Assembly (NCBI GenBank): GCA_043804635.1
Contig: JAZDIU010000057.1
Coordinates: forward strand, 1 to 15,365
Source: JAZDIU01 sp043804635
Lineage (GTDB): Bacteria; Chloroflexota; Dehalococcoidia; Dehalococcoidales; UBA2162
DNA: 15,365 nucleotides
Direction: 5' to 3'
Shown here: positions 6,470 to 12,922 of the stretch, piece by piece
Layout: each line of letters begins with the position of its first letter
Numbering within the stretch: position 1 is the first letter of the stretch
The notes under the pieces: generated by a model
Database searches by the model: none
What the model saw: the letters and a program-made list of their open reading frames with translations, nothing else
Told to the model about the DNA's origin: nothing
Made by a program: the position numbers and the translations under genes

Positions 6470-7717
6470 TCAAGAGGTCACTACCGGCACCGTCAAACTA
6501 CCATCCAGCATAAACAGGACTTTGGCATCTTTACCCTTCTTCTTAATTGCATCATCCAGTGCGGATTGAAGCGAGCGGAAAGGCTTCACCAGGATTTTCT
6601 TTAAAATCTCGTCCGGCAGGCCGGTCACGCCATACATTTCCGCCCATAGACTAATTTCGGCAACTTTGGCCGCTTTATGGTAGCCCAGGACATAGCCTTC
6701 CTCAATACGTTTTAAGACTTCGGTAGGGTTATTACAGGAACTCAGCAGCCGGATAAAGGTATCGTCGCCCGTGCCCATCCGGCAGCCGGAGACTAAAATA
6801 AGGATACCACCTTTCTTAAGCGCCAGCTTTCCATGTTCCAGCGCCTTCTGCGATTGATACAGGTCGATATCCATCGGAAACCGCGCCGCTGTGACCACAA
6901 TATCGACCTTCTCCTTTATTCCCACCACAAAAACTTCTTCCGCCCGCTTCACTGCCGCCAGAAAAGAATCGGTAATATGCCCGGCAGTAGTGGCATAAAC
7001 ACGGTGGTGGCTGTCGAGCACCGTCATTATCGAGAAAATTTCCTTGTTCTTGAGTGAGTTCAGGGCGTCTATCATATCCTCGTGGACCGGATTACCATCC
7101 AACGCCAGCGATTTCGCCTTGGGGTTCATCGAGTGCCGGTGATTTTGCTCGATGGACTTGTGCGATGCAACACCCGGGAAAAACGATTTTCTGCCTCCGG
7201 TATAGCCGGCAAAGTAATGTGGTTCGACGGAACTGATAATAACAATTTTATTGGCTTCGATGGCAAGCTTATTAACATACAGCTCAGTGCCGTTACGTGA
7301 AGTACCGATATAGACCATATCTTCGTCTTTGCGTGAATTATGGGCATATATCTGCGCCCCATACTTTTCATAAAAGTTCCCGAAAATTTGCTGGTACTCA
7401 GCCGGAGTGGGGGCACGATGGTCGCCGGTAGCCACCAGAAACTTTGGTTTCGTAGGCTTTACTGCCTTGAATACAATATCCAGAATGCGGGCGGTTGGTG
7501 TTGGTCGGGTCGCATCGTTAACGATGAACAATACATCGCTGGCGCCTTTCAAAAAATCATTCAGGCTTTTAGATTTGATAGGATTCTCTATCGCATTACG
7601 GATTGTTTCCGTTTCATCACCTACAGGAACATCGTTGCCGACAACTATACCCGCAACTCGGTTATCATCTATCTCCACCTTCAAGTTGTCTTCGCAATAA
7701 GGAACCTCTACAAGCAT
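6470..7717 (-). CDS. larA: LarA-family nickel-dependent 2-hydroxyacid racemase
   Basis: This 415-residue protein fits LarA, the lactate racemase that carries a nickel pincer cofactor bound to a lysine. Residues equivalent to those of the Lactiplantibacillus plantarum enzyme are all seen: D68 and R71 (NDATRPTP), H100 (TGDHR), H167 (EPHYFAGY), cofactor lysine K177 (GGRKSFFPG), nickel ligand H193 (EQNHRH), and Q288 and K291 (YQSQKALEHG). The family also includes racemases and epimerases of other short or aromatic 2-hydroxy acids, so lactate is not certain. The cofactor-building genes larB, larC and larE are not in the window. The ribosome site is weak (GAGG about 9 bases before the ATG). It lies 33 bp behind the enoyl-CoA hydratase-like gene and shares its promoter. 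The family is sure; the substrate is not. Confidence 0.88.
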   Translation of the reverse strand: MLVEVPYCEDNLKVEIDDNRVAGIVVGNDVPVGDETETIRNAIENPIKSKSLNDFLKGASDVLFIVNDATRPTPTARILDIVFKAVKPTKPKFLVATGDHRAPTPAEYQQIFGNFYEKYGAQIYAHNSRKDEDMVYIGTSRNGTELYVNKLAIEANKIVIISSVEPHYFAGYTGGRKSFFPGVASHKSIEQNHRHSMNPKAKSLALDGNPVHEDMIDALNSLKNKEIFSIMTVLDSHHRVYATTAGHITDSFLAAVKRAEEVFVVGIKEKVDIVVTAARFPMDIDLYQSQKALEHGKLALKKGGILILVSGCRMGTGDDTFIRLLSSCNNPTEVLKRIEEGYVLGYHKAAKVAEISLWAEMYGVTGLPDEILKKILVKPFRSLQSALDDAIKKKGKDAKVLFMLDGSLTVPVVTS

Positions 7718-7750
7718 ATTTCAAGCCTCAGATTTATGAATTCGTAAATC

Positions 7751-8731
7751 TTAAATCTTATTCTTCTTCCTCTCCGCCTCATATTTTTCGAGGGATTCGG
7801 TCACTTCGGGCATCGAAAGGACCTGCGGGAAGTTGAAATCCGTCCCTTTCTCCAGCGCCATCTTCCTCAAGTTCCTCAAGTCGTTCCCGAACTTATTGTC
7901 TCTCCATTCCAGGGCGGCTCTGAGTCCTTTCTCACGGTTTATCTTACCGAACTCCTGTGCCGAGGCAAAAGTATGAGAATAATCATGCAACTGTCCATTG
8001 AACTCTATAGCCGTCCTCATCCCCATTATTTCCATACTCTTGTTACAGGCATATTTGTTAAGGAAAAGCAGTTCCCCGGGTATCATCGCCAGCCTTTTCG
8101 CCACCAGCGCTACCGTTTCCTCTAATTTTTCCGGCGGCACGGACATCGTCGCCAGTCCAATCTCAGCCGCCTCTTTCCCGGTAACCGGGTCTCCGGACAT
8201 ACAGAGATATTTCCCCTTCTTCAGTCCGCACAGCCAAGGCCAGTAGATGCTGTCCGGAACTGAGAACGAGCGCGCCGGCGGATAGCCGGTAACAGCATCA
8301 TCGGCAATAATGGTAACATCGCACCAGGTCATCAGCTCGCTGGCGCCAGCCATCGCGTATCCGTGCACCTGGGCAATAACCGGCTTCTGCAAATTCCAGA
8401 TAGTAAACCAGGTATCATGATGGTAATACTTGATATGGTCCTGGTGAGCAATCATCGGGGACAATCCCTTGGTATCGTAGCTAGCCTCGAGGTCATAGCC
8501 AGCGGAGAAGGCACGTCCGGCTCCCTTGATAATGATTACTTTAACTTCAGGGTCGCGCTCTGCGGAAATAAGCCCGTGGCGCAGGTCCAGGAACATATTG
8601 TAGCTGAGAGCGTTCATCTCCTCGGGGCGGTTCATCGTAATTCTGACCAGCCGGTTATCCTCCGAGTCTTTTTCATAAAGAATGAACTTATACGGGGTGC
8701 GGTCAGCTAAATCGGGCGGCATGTTTACCAT
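7751..8731 (-). CDS. enoyl-CoA hydratase/isomerase (crotonase) family protein
   Basis: This 326-residue protein is longer than the usual 260 residues because of a charged C-terminal extension (about 265-326). The crotonase core shows RITMNRPEEMNALS (30-43), the oxyanion-hole segments GRAFSAGYDL (72-81) and GYAMAGASEL (124-133), and a conserved glutamate E132. The second catalytic glutamate of true hydratases (in the GQPE motif) is absent: the segment reads GYPPARSF (149-156). It may therefore be an isomerase, a thioester hydrolase or another crotonase reaction instead of a 2-enoyl-CoA hydratase. It acts on an acyl-CoA in the cytoplasm. The ATG is chosen because a perfect AGGAGGTGA site lies just upstream. 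It leads an operon with the LarA homologue, with an 18-bp palindrome upstream. Confidence 0.85.
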   Translation of the reverse strand: MVNMPPDLADRTPYKFILYEKDSEDNRLVRITMNRPEEMNALSYNMFLDLRHGLISAERDPEVKVIIIKGAGRAFSAGYDLEASYDTKGLSPMIAHQDHIKYYHHDTWFTIWNLQKPVIAQVHGYAMAGASELMTWCDVTIIADDAVTGYPPARSFSVPDSIYWPWLCGLKKGKYLCMSGDPVTGKEAAEIGLATMSVPPEKLEETVALVAKRLAMIPGELLFLNKYACNKSMEIMGMRTAIEFNGQLHDYSHTFASAQEFGKINREKGLRAALEWRDNKFGNDLRNLRKMALEKGTDFNFPQVLSMPEVTESLEKYEAERKKNKI

Positions 8732-8738
8732 TTTTAAT

Positions 8739-8747
8739 TCACCTCCT
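8739..8747 (-). promoter_or_regulatory. strong Shine-Dalgarno site of the crotonase-family gene
   Basis: Minus-strand AGGAGGTGA (8747-8739) is fully complementary to the 16S rRNA 3' end and stands 7 bases before the ATG at 8731. It decides that start over the in-frame ATG three codons further in. It is the strongest ribosome site in the window. Confidence 0.8.
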
Positions 8748-8752
8748 GTTTT

Positions 8753-8784
8753 AGATGGTTAAAACCATCTGACAGAGAATAGCA
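8753..8784 (-). promoter_or_regulatory. 18-bp palindrome (possible operator) next to an extended -10 promoter
   Basis: AGATGGTT-AA-AACCATCT (8753-8770) is a perfect inverted repeat with 8-bp arms and a 2-bp centre. Just upstream on the minus strand is TGC-TATTCT (8784-8776), an extended -10 element with no clear -35. Transcription would begin at about the edge of the palindrome, so a dimeric repressor bound there would block it. TetR- or FadR-type proteins, common regulators of acyl-CoA genes, bind sites of this size. No regulator gene is in the window. The palindrome is certain; its role and the promoter are inference. Confidence 0.45.
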
Positions 8785-9120
8785 CAAATTAATACTACAA
8801 ATAAATACCAATGTCCAATAAACGGATGAAGCTAAATGATTTGTTTTCTGGGGTGAAAATTGAAACAAAGCAACATAAAACGGGATTGTAACGAGCGTAC
8901 TTGTTTCCGGCTAGAAAAAATTTATACTAAACGGTTTGAGGATAAAAACCAGAAATTTAGCCTGATTCGTTTTTCTGCAATAAGGCGGATTTAGCGTTTT
9001 TAACGCTGGTTTTCAAATTCTTTTTCCAATTTTTAAAGTACTAAACTTGCTGTTGCGCTTTTCTGGACTAAGGTCTAACAATAGCACTAACGTTCTAATC
9101 TTGTCAAGGGAGTTTTGTCG
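8771..9120. other. gene-free A/T-rich region between two minus-strand genes
   Basis: About 350 bases lie between the flavin-reductase-like stop and the palindrome. The stretch is clearly richer in A/T than its neighbours and has no open frame with a ribosome site. It contains a small hairpin (agcgtt/aacgct arms, 8993-9007) without a T-run, so it is not a convincing terminator. Apart from the promoter candidate at its left end I see nothing functional. Confidence 0.6.
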
Positions 9121-9690
9121 CTATTTAATAAGTTTTTTGCCGATGCTGGATGCTTTCGCCACGACTTTACCAAAAGCGATATACTCACCCGATTCCCGGT
9201 TATAAATGATGGGCTTGATTTTGTAAACATCCGGCTTACCATCACTGATACAATCTTCAGATACATAAGTCCCGACGATTTGACCGATTACAAGAAAATG
9301 GCTGCCTAAATCCAGCATATGTTCGAGTTTACATTCCAGATTTACCGGACACTGTTCAATCAATGGCGCTGTCTTCAGGCTACCATAAAATATTTTGAAT
9401 TTGCAGGCGGCTACTTTATCAACTTTAGAACCGGAGACGATGCCGCAATAATCCGTTTCCGCAACCAAATCAACGGAGGGGATATTCACCGAAAAAGCCA
9501 GGTTTTGTGCAATACCCTTCATAGTGTATCGCGAATGGTGGATGGGTATAGAAATCATCGGCGGTTCAGCATTAGCCACACCACCGCCGCCGGCAGTCAG
9601 GAAGTTTACTTTGCCATCTATTATCGTTCCAATCAACAGAGTAGGTCTGGGCTGCATCAATCTGTCGGGACGCATTGTAACCTTTGCCAT
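9121..9690 (-). CDS. flavin reductase-like / flavoredoxin family protein
   Basis: This 189-residue protein has the split-barrel FMN-binding fold of the flavin reductase-like family. Visible features are the N-terminal PRPTLLIGTIIDGKVNFLTAG (14-34), the PPMISIPIHHSRYTMKGI segment (43-60) that contacts FMN in relatives, AFSVNIP (65-71), a GIVSGSKVDK stretch (83-92) and LVIGQIVG (133-140). Relatives reduce flavin with NAD(P)H for a partner oxygenase, or, in anaerobes, carry electrons as flavoredoxins. No oxygenase gene is nearby, so the electron-carrier role is more likely; this is inference. The ATG follows AAGGAG by about 8 bases and has its own TTGCTT-17-TATAAT promoter. A 430-bp gap after its ATG-distal end separates it from the crotonase operon, so it is probably transcribed alone. 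Confidence 0.83.
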   Translation of the reverse strand: MAKVTMRPDRLMQPRPTLLIGTIIDGKVNFLTAGGGGVANAEPPMISIPIHHSRYTMKGIAQNLAFSVNIPSVDLVAETDYCGIVSGSKVDKVAACKFKIFYGSLKTAPLIEQCPVNLECKLEHMLDLGSHFLVIGQIVGTYVSEDCISDGKPDVYKIKPIIYNRESGEYIAFGKVVAKASSIGKKLIK

Positions 9691-9727
9691 AGTTTTCTCC
9701 TTCTACAGATTAGATTTCGATTAGTTA

Positions 9728-9756
9728 ATTATAAACTCTGAAATCTTGAGAAGCAA
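9728..9756 (-). promoter_or_regulatory. promoter for the flavin-reductase-like gene
   Basis: Minus-strand TTGCTT (9756-9751) and TATAAT (9733-9728) are 17 bases apart. The start would lie near 9721, giving a leader of about 30 bases with the AAGGAG ribosome site. It is divergent from the promoter at 9802-9830; the two -10 boxes are about 90 bp apart. Confidence 0.6.
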
Positions 9757-9801
9757 AACAATGGTCTAAGAACCCCCAACAATCTTAAATAAACATTATA
9801 A

Positions 9802-9830
9802 TTGTCTAAACTCCGTTAACTATATATAAT
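9802..9830 (+). promoter_or_regulatory. promoter for the YgjP-type metallopeptidase gene
   Basis: TTGTCT (9802-9807) and TATAAT (9825-9830) are separated by 17 bases. The -10 box is perfect and the -35 box matches at four of six bases. Transcription would begin near 9837, leaving a leader of about 20 bases that just includes the AAAGGA ribosome site. Confidence 0.62.
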
Positions 9831-9857
9831 CAAATCAAACTAGAAAGGAAATCCAGA

Positions 9858-10589
9858 TTGTCCACCGTAGAAATACATGAGACTACCATCGATAATAAAG
9901 TAATATTCTACACACTTAGACGGAGCTATAAAGCTAAGTATGTCCGGCTTGAAATTAGACCACAAAGCGGCCTCACCGTTGTAGTTCCAAGGTCATATAG
10001 ACTGGCTCAACTACCTGGTCTCCTAAGGAAGAAGGAACGATGGATTCTATCGAAGGTAGAGAAATATAGCCAAATCGAGCAAATTTCTACGAAAAAGGAG
10101 ATTAATAGCGGGGATACCCTGCTATACCTGGGAAAAGAGTATCAGGTCGAAACGAGTCAAAACCAACTGAAGAAAGAAACCGTAAGTCTGGGGCGGCAGA
10201 AAATTGTAGTGAGTGTTCAAGATATCAATACCCGGTTGAACCCGATTCTAGAATGGTGGTATCGTTGCCAAGCTACAGAAATCATGAGAGAAAAAGCAAA
10301 TGAGCTATGCAATAGGCTTGGCGTAACATTCAACCGGTTAACCATAAGAGGAGCACGAACCCGGTGGGGCAGCTGTTCTCAGAAAGGCAACCTTAACTTC
10401 AATTGGAGGCTGGCGATGGTACCGGAAGCAGTCATCGATTATGTGGTCGTCCACGAACTGGCTCACCTGAGAGAAATGAACCATACGGAGAAGTTCTGGA
10501 AGCTGGTAGCAGAGCATTGTCCACACTGGCGAGAGTCCAGAAAATGGCTAAAAGAGCATGAAACTGAACTCAATGCCATGTTACAATGA
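9858..10589 (+). CDS. YgjP/DUF45-type M48-like zinc metallopeptidase (TTG start)
   Basis: This 243-residue protein has the YgjP family layout. The N-terminal half has KYVRLEIRPQSGLTVVVP (27-44), a KKERWILSK helix and a YLGKEYQVE strand. The C-terminal half has the hallmark TRWGSCS (168-174), NFNWRL (180-185) and the zinc site HELAH (H199, E200, H203) with a third ligand in MNHTEKFW (H209). The family is related to SprT and Wss1 peptidases and is often found near restriction or DNA-repair genes; its cellular role is poorly defined. The start is TTG: an AAAGGA site (9844-9849) stands 8 bases before it, and there is no in-frame ATG or GTG at the N-terminus of the homologous region. It has its own promoter and no co-directional neighbour within 330 bp. 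It is soluble, with no signal peptide. Confidence 0.88.
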   Translation: MSTVEIHETTIDNKVIFYTLRRSYKAKYVRLEIRPQSGLTVVVPRSYRLAQLPGLLRKKERWILSKVEKYSQIEQISTKKEINSGDTLLYLGKEYQVETSQNQLKKETVSLGRQKIVVSVQDINTRLNPILEWWYRCQATEIMREKANELCNRLGVTFNRLTIRGARTRWGSCSQKGNLNFNWRLAMVPEAVIDYVVVHELAHLREMNHTEKFWKLVAEHCPHWRESRKWLKEHETELNAMLQ

Positions 10590-10885
10590 CCTCACCACAG
10601 AAAGGTGCGAGCGTTCTGAGACCGAGACCTCATCCCCTTACCCCCACCCAGAACTCAAATTAGACCAAGTTCCTTGCCACGAGGTACGTCCTCTGTTTTC
10701 AGGAGTATTATATCACACAAAGGAACTAGCAAAGGAGCTTCCCGCGAACCGCGCAAAGATGCTTAGACCGTGAAACTAATTTACCCCCCCACCAGATGCT
10801 CCCCTTCACTGCGTTCAGGGTCCAGCATGACAGTTTTGCGGTTGCCTCTAAAGGAAAGGTTCAATGCTAAAAATCTGGTCTACTA
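10590..10885. repeat. gene-free region with remnants of dispersed repeats
   Basis: No convincing gene lies here. Bases 10626-10645 match the complement of 3381-3400 at 18 of 20 positions, so a truncated, inverted copy of the hairpin repeat sits here, without its palindromic part. At 10801-10832 a second repeat-like string (ccccttcactgcgttcaggg, then a gap and catgaca) has the look of another dispersed element common in such genomes, from memory and not tested. Runs of C (10784-10790) and an imperfect GC-rich patch (10741-10757) fill the rest. No terminator with a T-run is seen for the metallopeptidase gene. Confidence 0.5.
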
Positions 10886-10894
10886 TGCTATAAT
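10886..10894 (+). promoter_or_regulatory. extended -10 promoter for the amidohydrolase operon
   Basis: TGCTATAAT (10886-10894) is a perfect extended -10 element. No good -35 hexamer lies 16-18 bases upstream. The start would be near 10901, about 24 bases before the amidohydrolase ATG. The surrounding TATGCTATA also occurs in the promoter at 3448-3458. Confidence 0.6.
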
Positions 10895-10924
10895 GGAGGC
10901 AATTTATAGGAAACCAATGCAGAG

Positions 10925-11722
10925 ATGATAATAGACTTCCATAGTCACATCTGCCCTGATAAGATAGCCGTAAAAGTCGATGCCAAGATGAAGGCGGATA
11001 ATGTGTACTTGTGCGGCTCATTTACCTTACAAGGCTTAAAAAGCCATATGACGCAGTGCGGAATCGATAAAATTGTTACTTTTTGTGTGGCGGAAAAGGC
11101 TCAAGTCGTCAAGCCCTCGAATGATTTCATAATAAGCATAACCGACAACAAAAAAATAATCGGATTCGGGACGATTTTGCCTGATTTTGAGGACCCAGCC
11201 GGGGAAATAAAAAGGCTGAAGAGTAAAGGAATCAAAGGAATCAAGTTTAATTCTCTCTATCAGGACATACGACCCTGCGACGAAAATCTCTTTCCAATCT
11301 ATGAGGAGATGGCCGAGGATATGATTGCTATGTTCCACTGCGGGAGAAGCCCGAGCCATCCGGAAAGACCGCCACGGGCAACACCTCAGGGCATCGGCAA
11401 ACTTAGAGAGCTATTTCCCCGGTTGAAGATAGTAGCCGCTCATCTTGGCGGTTTTGCTATGCTAGAAGAATCTGAGCAATACGTGTTAGGTAAAAACATC
11501 TATATCGATATATCCTGGAATCCCAGCCTGAGGCAGGTTTCTACCGGAACTTTACTAAGGCTTTTCCGGAAGAACGGCATCGACAAAGTACTTTTCGGGA
11601 CGGATTACCCCTTTCCGGTAGACCCTAAAGATAATTTACAATACTTAATGAGCTTGCCGCTTACTGATGCCGAGAAGGAGAAGATTCTTTACCGAAATGC
11701 GGAAGAACTATTGCAAATCTAG
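10925..11722 (+). CDS. amidohydrolase-related TIM-barrel metal enzyme
   Basis: This 265-residue protein belongs to the amidohydrolase-2 group, which holds hydrolases and non-oxidative decarboxylases of the ACMSD type. The N-terminal metal motif is DFHSH (H6, H8). Further ligands are H138 (MFHCG) and H173 (AAHLGG), with catalytic D227 in LFGTDYPFP. GIKGIKFNS (102-110) marks a core barrel strand. It probably opens a ring amide or ester, or removes a carboxylate from a cyclic substrate; which one cannot be told. The ATG is preceded by no strong ribosome site. A three-codon frame (ATG CAG AGA TGA, 10917-10928) overlaps the start, with AGGAA before it. It is the first gene of an operon with an acyl-CoA dehydrogenase 39 bp downstream, which hints at degradation of a ring or branched acid. 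Confidence 0.82.
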   Translation: MIIDFHSHICPDKIAVKVDAKMKADNVYLCGSFTLQGLKSHMTQCGIDKIVTFCVAEKAQVVKPSNDFIISITDNKKIIGFGTILPDFEDPAGEIKRLKSKGIKGIKFNSLYQDIRPCDENLFPIYEEMAEDMIAMFHCGRSPSHPERPPRATPQGIGKLRELFPRLKIVAAHLGGFAMLEESEQYVLGKNIYIDISWNPSLRQVSTGTLLRLFRKNGIDKVLFGTDYPFPVDPKDNLQYLMSLPLTDAEKEKILYRNAEELLQI

Positions 11723-11761
11723 TGCAGCAGGTAGAAAAGTTATAAAAGAAGGAGGGTAAAA

Positions 11762-12895
11762 ATGGCATTTACATTGACGAAGGAACAAGAGGCGTTTCGC
11801 TCCGAACTGAGAAAATTCGCCGAAGAGCAACTCAGGCCTCGCGCTAAGGAATTCGTCGAGGGCAGTGAGAAATTTCCACCGGAACTCCTGAAAGTTCTAA
11901 AACAAAAGGAGCTCTTCAAGTATTTTTTCCCAAAGGAATATGGCGGCGTCGGAGTGAGCTCGGTTAATATTTGCCTTATTCGGGAAGAGCTTTCCCGCGT
12001 GAATACCACTGCCGAATCGGTCCCTGTGATGAACGGGCTGGGCGCCAATCCGATAGTTCTTTTCGGCACCGATGAGCAAAAGCGGAAGTATATCCCTTCT
12101 CTGTCTAAAGCGGAGAGCTTCGCTTCCTTTTGCTTAACCGAACCGGCAGCCGGCTCAGATGTTGCCAGCCTAGAAGCAACCGCCCGTCTCGAAGGTGACA
12201 ATTACATATTGAATGGAGTAAAAACTTATGTTTCCCATCCAGACCTGTGCAATTTGTTCATCGTGTTTGCTAAAACTGCCCCGGAATTGAAGTCGAAAGG
12301 TATTTCCGGTTTTATCGTTGAGAAGAAATTCGGCGGAATCACGTTTGAGAAAATGCGGTTTATCGCTGCCCGACCGGTGGGAAAAATAATTCTGGAGAAT
12401 TGTAAGGTTCCCAAAGAAAACCTCCTTGGTCCCTTAAATTCAGGTATGAGAGTAGCCCTCAGCAATTTAAACGTCTATCGGACGACGGTAGGCGCCCATG
12501 CCATAGGAATGGCGCAGGGAGCTTATGAGGAAGCTCTCGCTTATGCTAAAGAGAGAAAGGCATTCGGCAGGAACCTGGCTGAATTCCAGGCAATTCAATT
12601 CAAGCTTGCCGATATGGCGACTCTCCTGGAGGCGTCACGGCTTATGGTCTACAGAGCGGCCTCGCTAAGGGACGAAGGTGCCGAAGTCATCAAGGAAGCC
12701 TCTATGGCAAAGCTGTTCGCTACTGAGTCCGCCCAGAAAATTGTCGATGAAGCCGTGCAAATCTTCGGCGGCAGAGGAATCTGGGAAGATAGCCGGGTCG
12801 CTTTCCTCTATAAGGCAGTGAGACTGCCTCGCGTATATGAAGGTACTTCCGAAATACAAAGGGTAGTTATCGCCCGGCAGTTATTGGGTAAATAA
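11762..12895 (+). CDS. acyl-CoA dehydrogenase
   Basis: This 377-residue protein is full length for the flavin (FAD) family that introduces an alpha-beta double bond into acyl-CoA and passes electrons to electron-transfer flavoprotein. The three domains are clear: an N-terminal helical part (1-120), a middle beta domain with CLTEPAAGSD (124-133) and NGVKTYVSH (151-159), and a C-terminal helical part with ERKAFGR (264-270), FGGRGIWED (335-343) and the end motif VYEGTSEIQR (358-367). E360 is the catalytic base at the position used by medium- and short-chain enzymes. AAGGAGGG stands 5-6 bases before the ATG. Relatives that also decarboxylate (glutaryl-CoA type) or act on cyclic acyl-CoAs look alike, so the chain type is open. 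It sits between the amidohydrolase and ligase genes. No etfAB genes are in the window. Confidence 0.93.
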   Translation: MAFTLTKEQEAFRSELRKFAEEQLRPRAKEFVEGSEKFPPELLKVLKQKELFKYFFPKEYGGVGVSSVNICLIREELSRVNTTAESVPVMNGLGANPIVLFGTDEQKRKYIPSLSKAESFASFCLTEPAAGSDVASLEATARLEGDNYILNGVKTYVSHPDLCNLFIVFAKTAPELKSKGISGFIVEKKFGGITFEKMRFIAARPVGKIILENCKVPKENLLGPLNSGMRVALSNLNVYRTTVGAHAIGMAQGAYEEALAYAKERKAFGRNLAEFQAIQFKLADMATLLEASRLMVYRAASLRDEGAEVIKEASMAKLFATESAQKIVDEAVQIFGGRGIWEDSRVAFLYKAVRLPRVYEGTSEIQRVVIARQLLGK

Positions 12896-12922
12896 GGCTT
12901 TAGAATATAGAGGATTTCCAGT

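Noticed and set aside
6446..6490. Possible shared terminator stem (gtgccg/cggcac) at the convergent stops
   Set aside because: A six-base stem with a 33-base loop and no T-run is too weak; it may arise by chance inside coding sequence.
8826..8891. Possible 21-residue peptide gene in the A/T-rich gap
   Set aside because: There is no Shine-Dalgarno site or promoter and no recognisable composition; such short frames are expected by chance.
8993..9007. Small hairpin downstream of the flavin-reductase-like gene as its terminator
   Set aside because: The stem is only six A/T-containing pairs, lies over 110 bp after the stop and lacks a following T-run on the minus strand.
10558..10773. Plus-strand open frame of 71 codons running from the end of the metallopeptidase gene into the gap
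   Set aside because: It overlaps the gene's end out of frame, has no ribosome site and runs through repeat-derived sequence.
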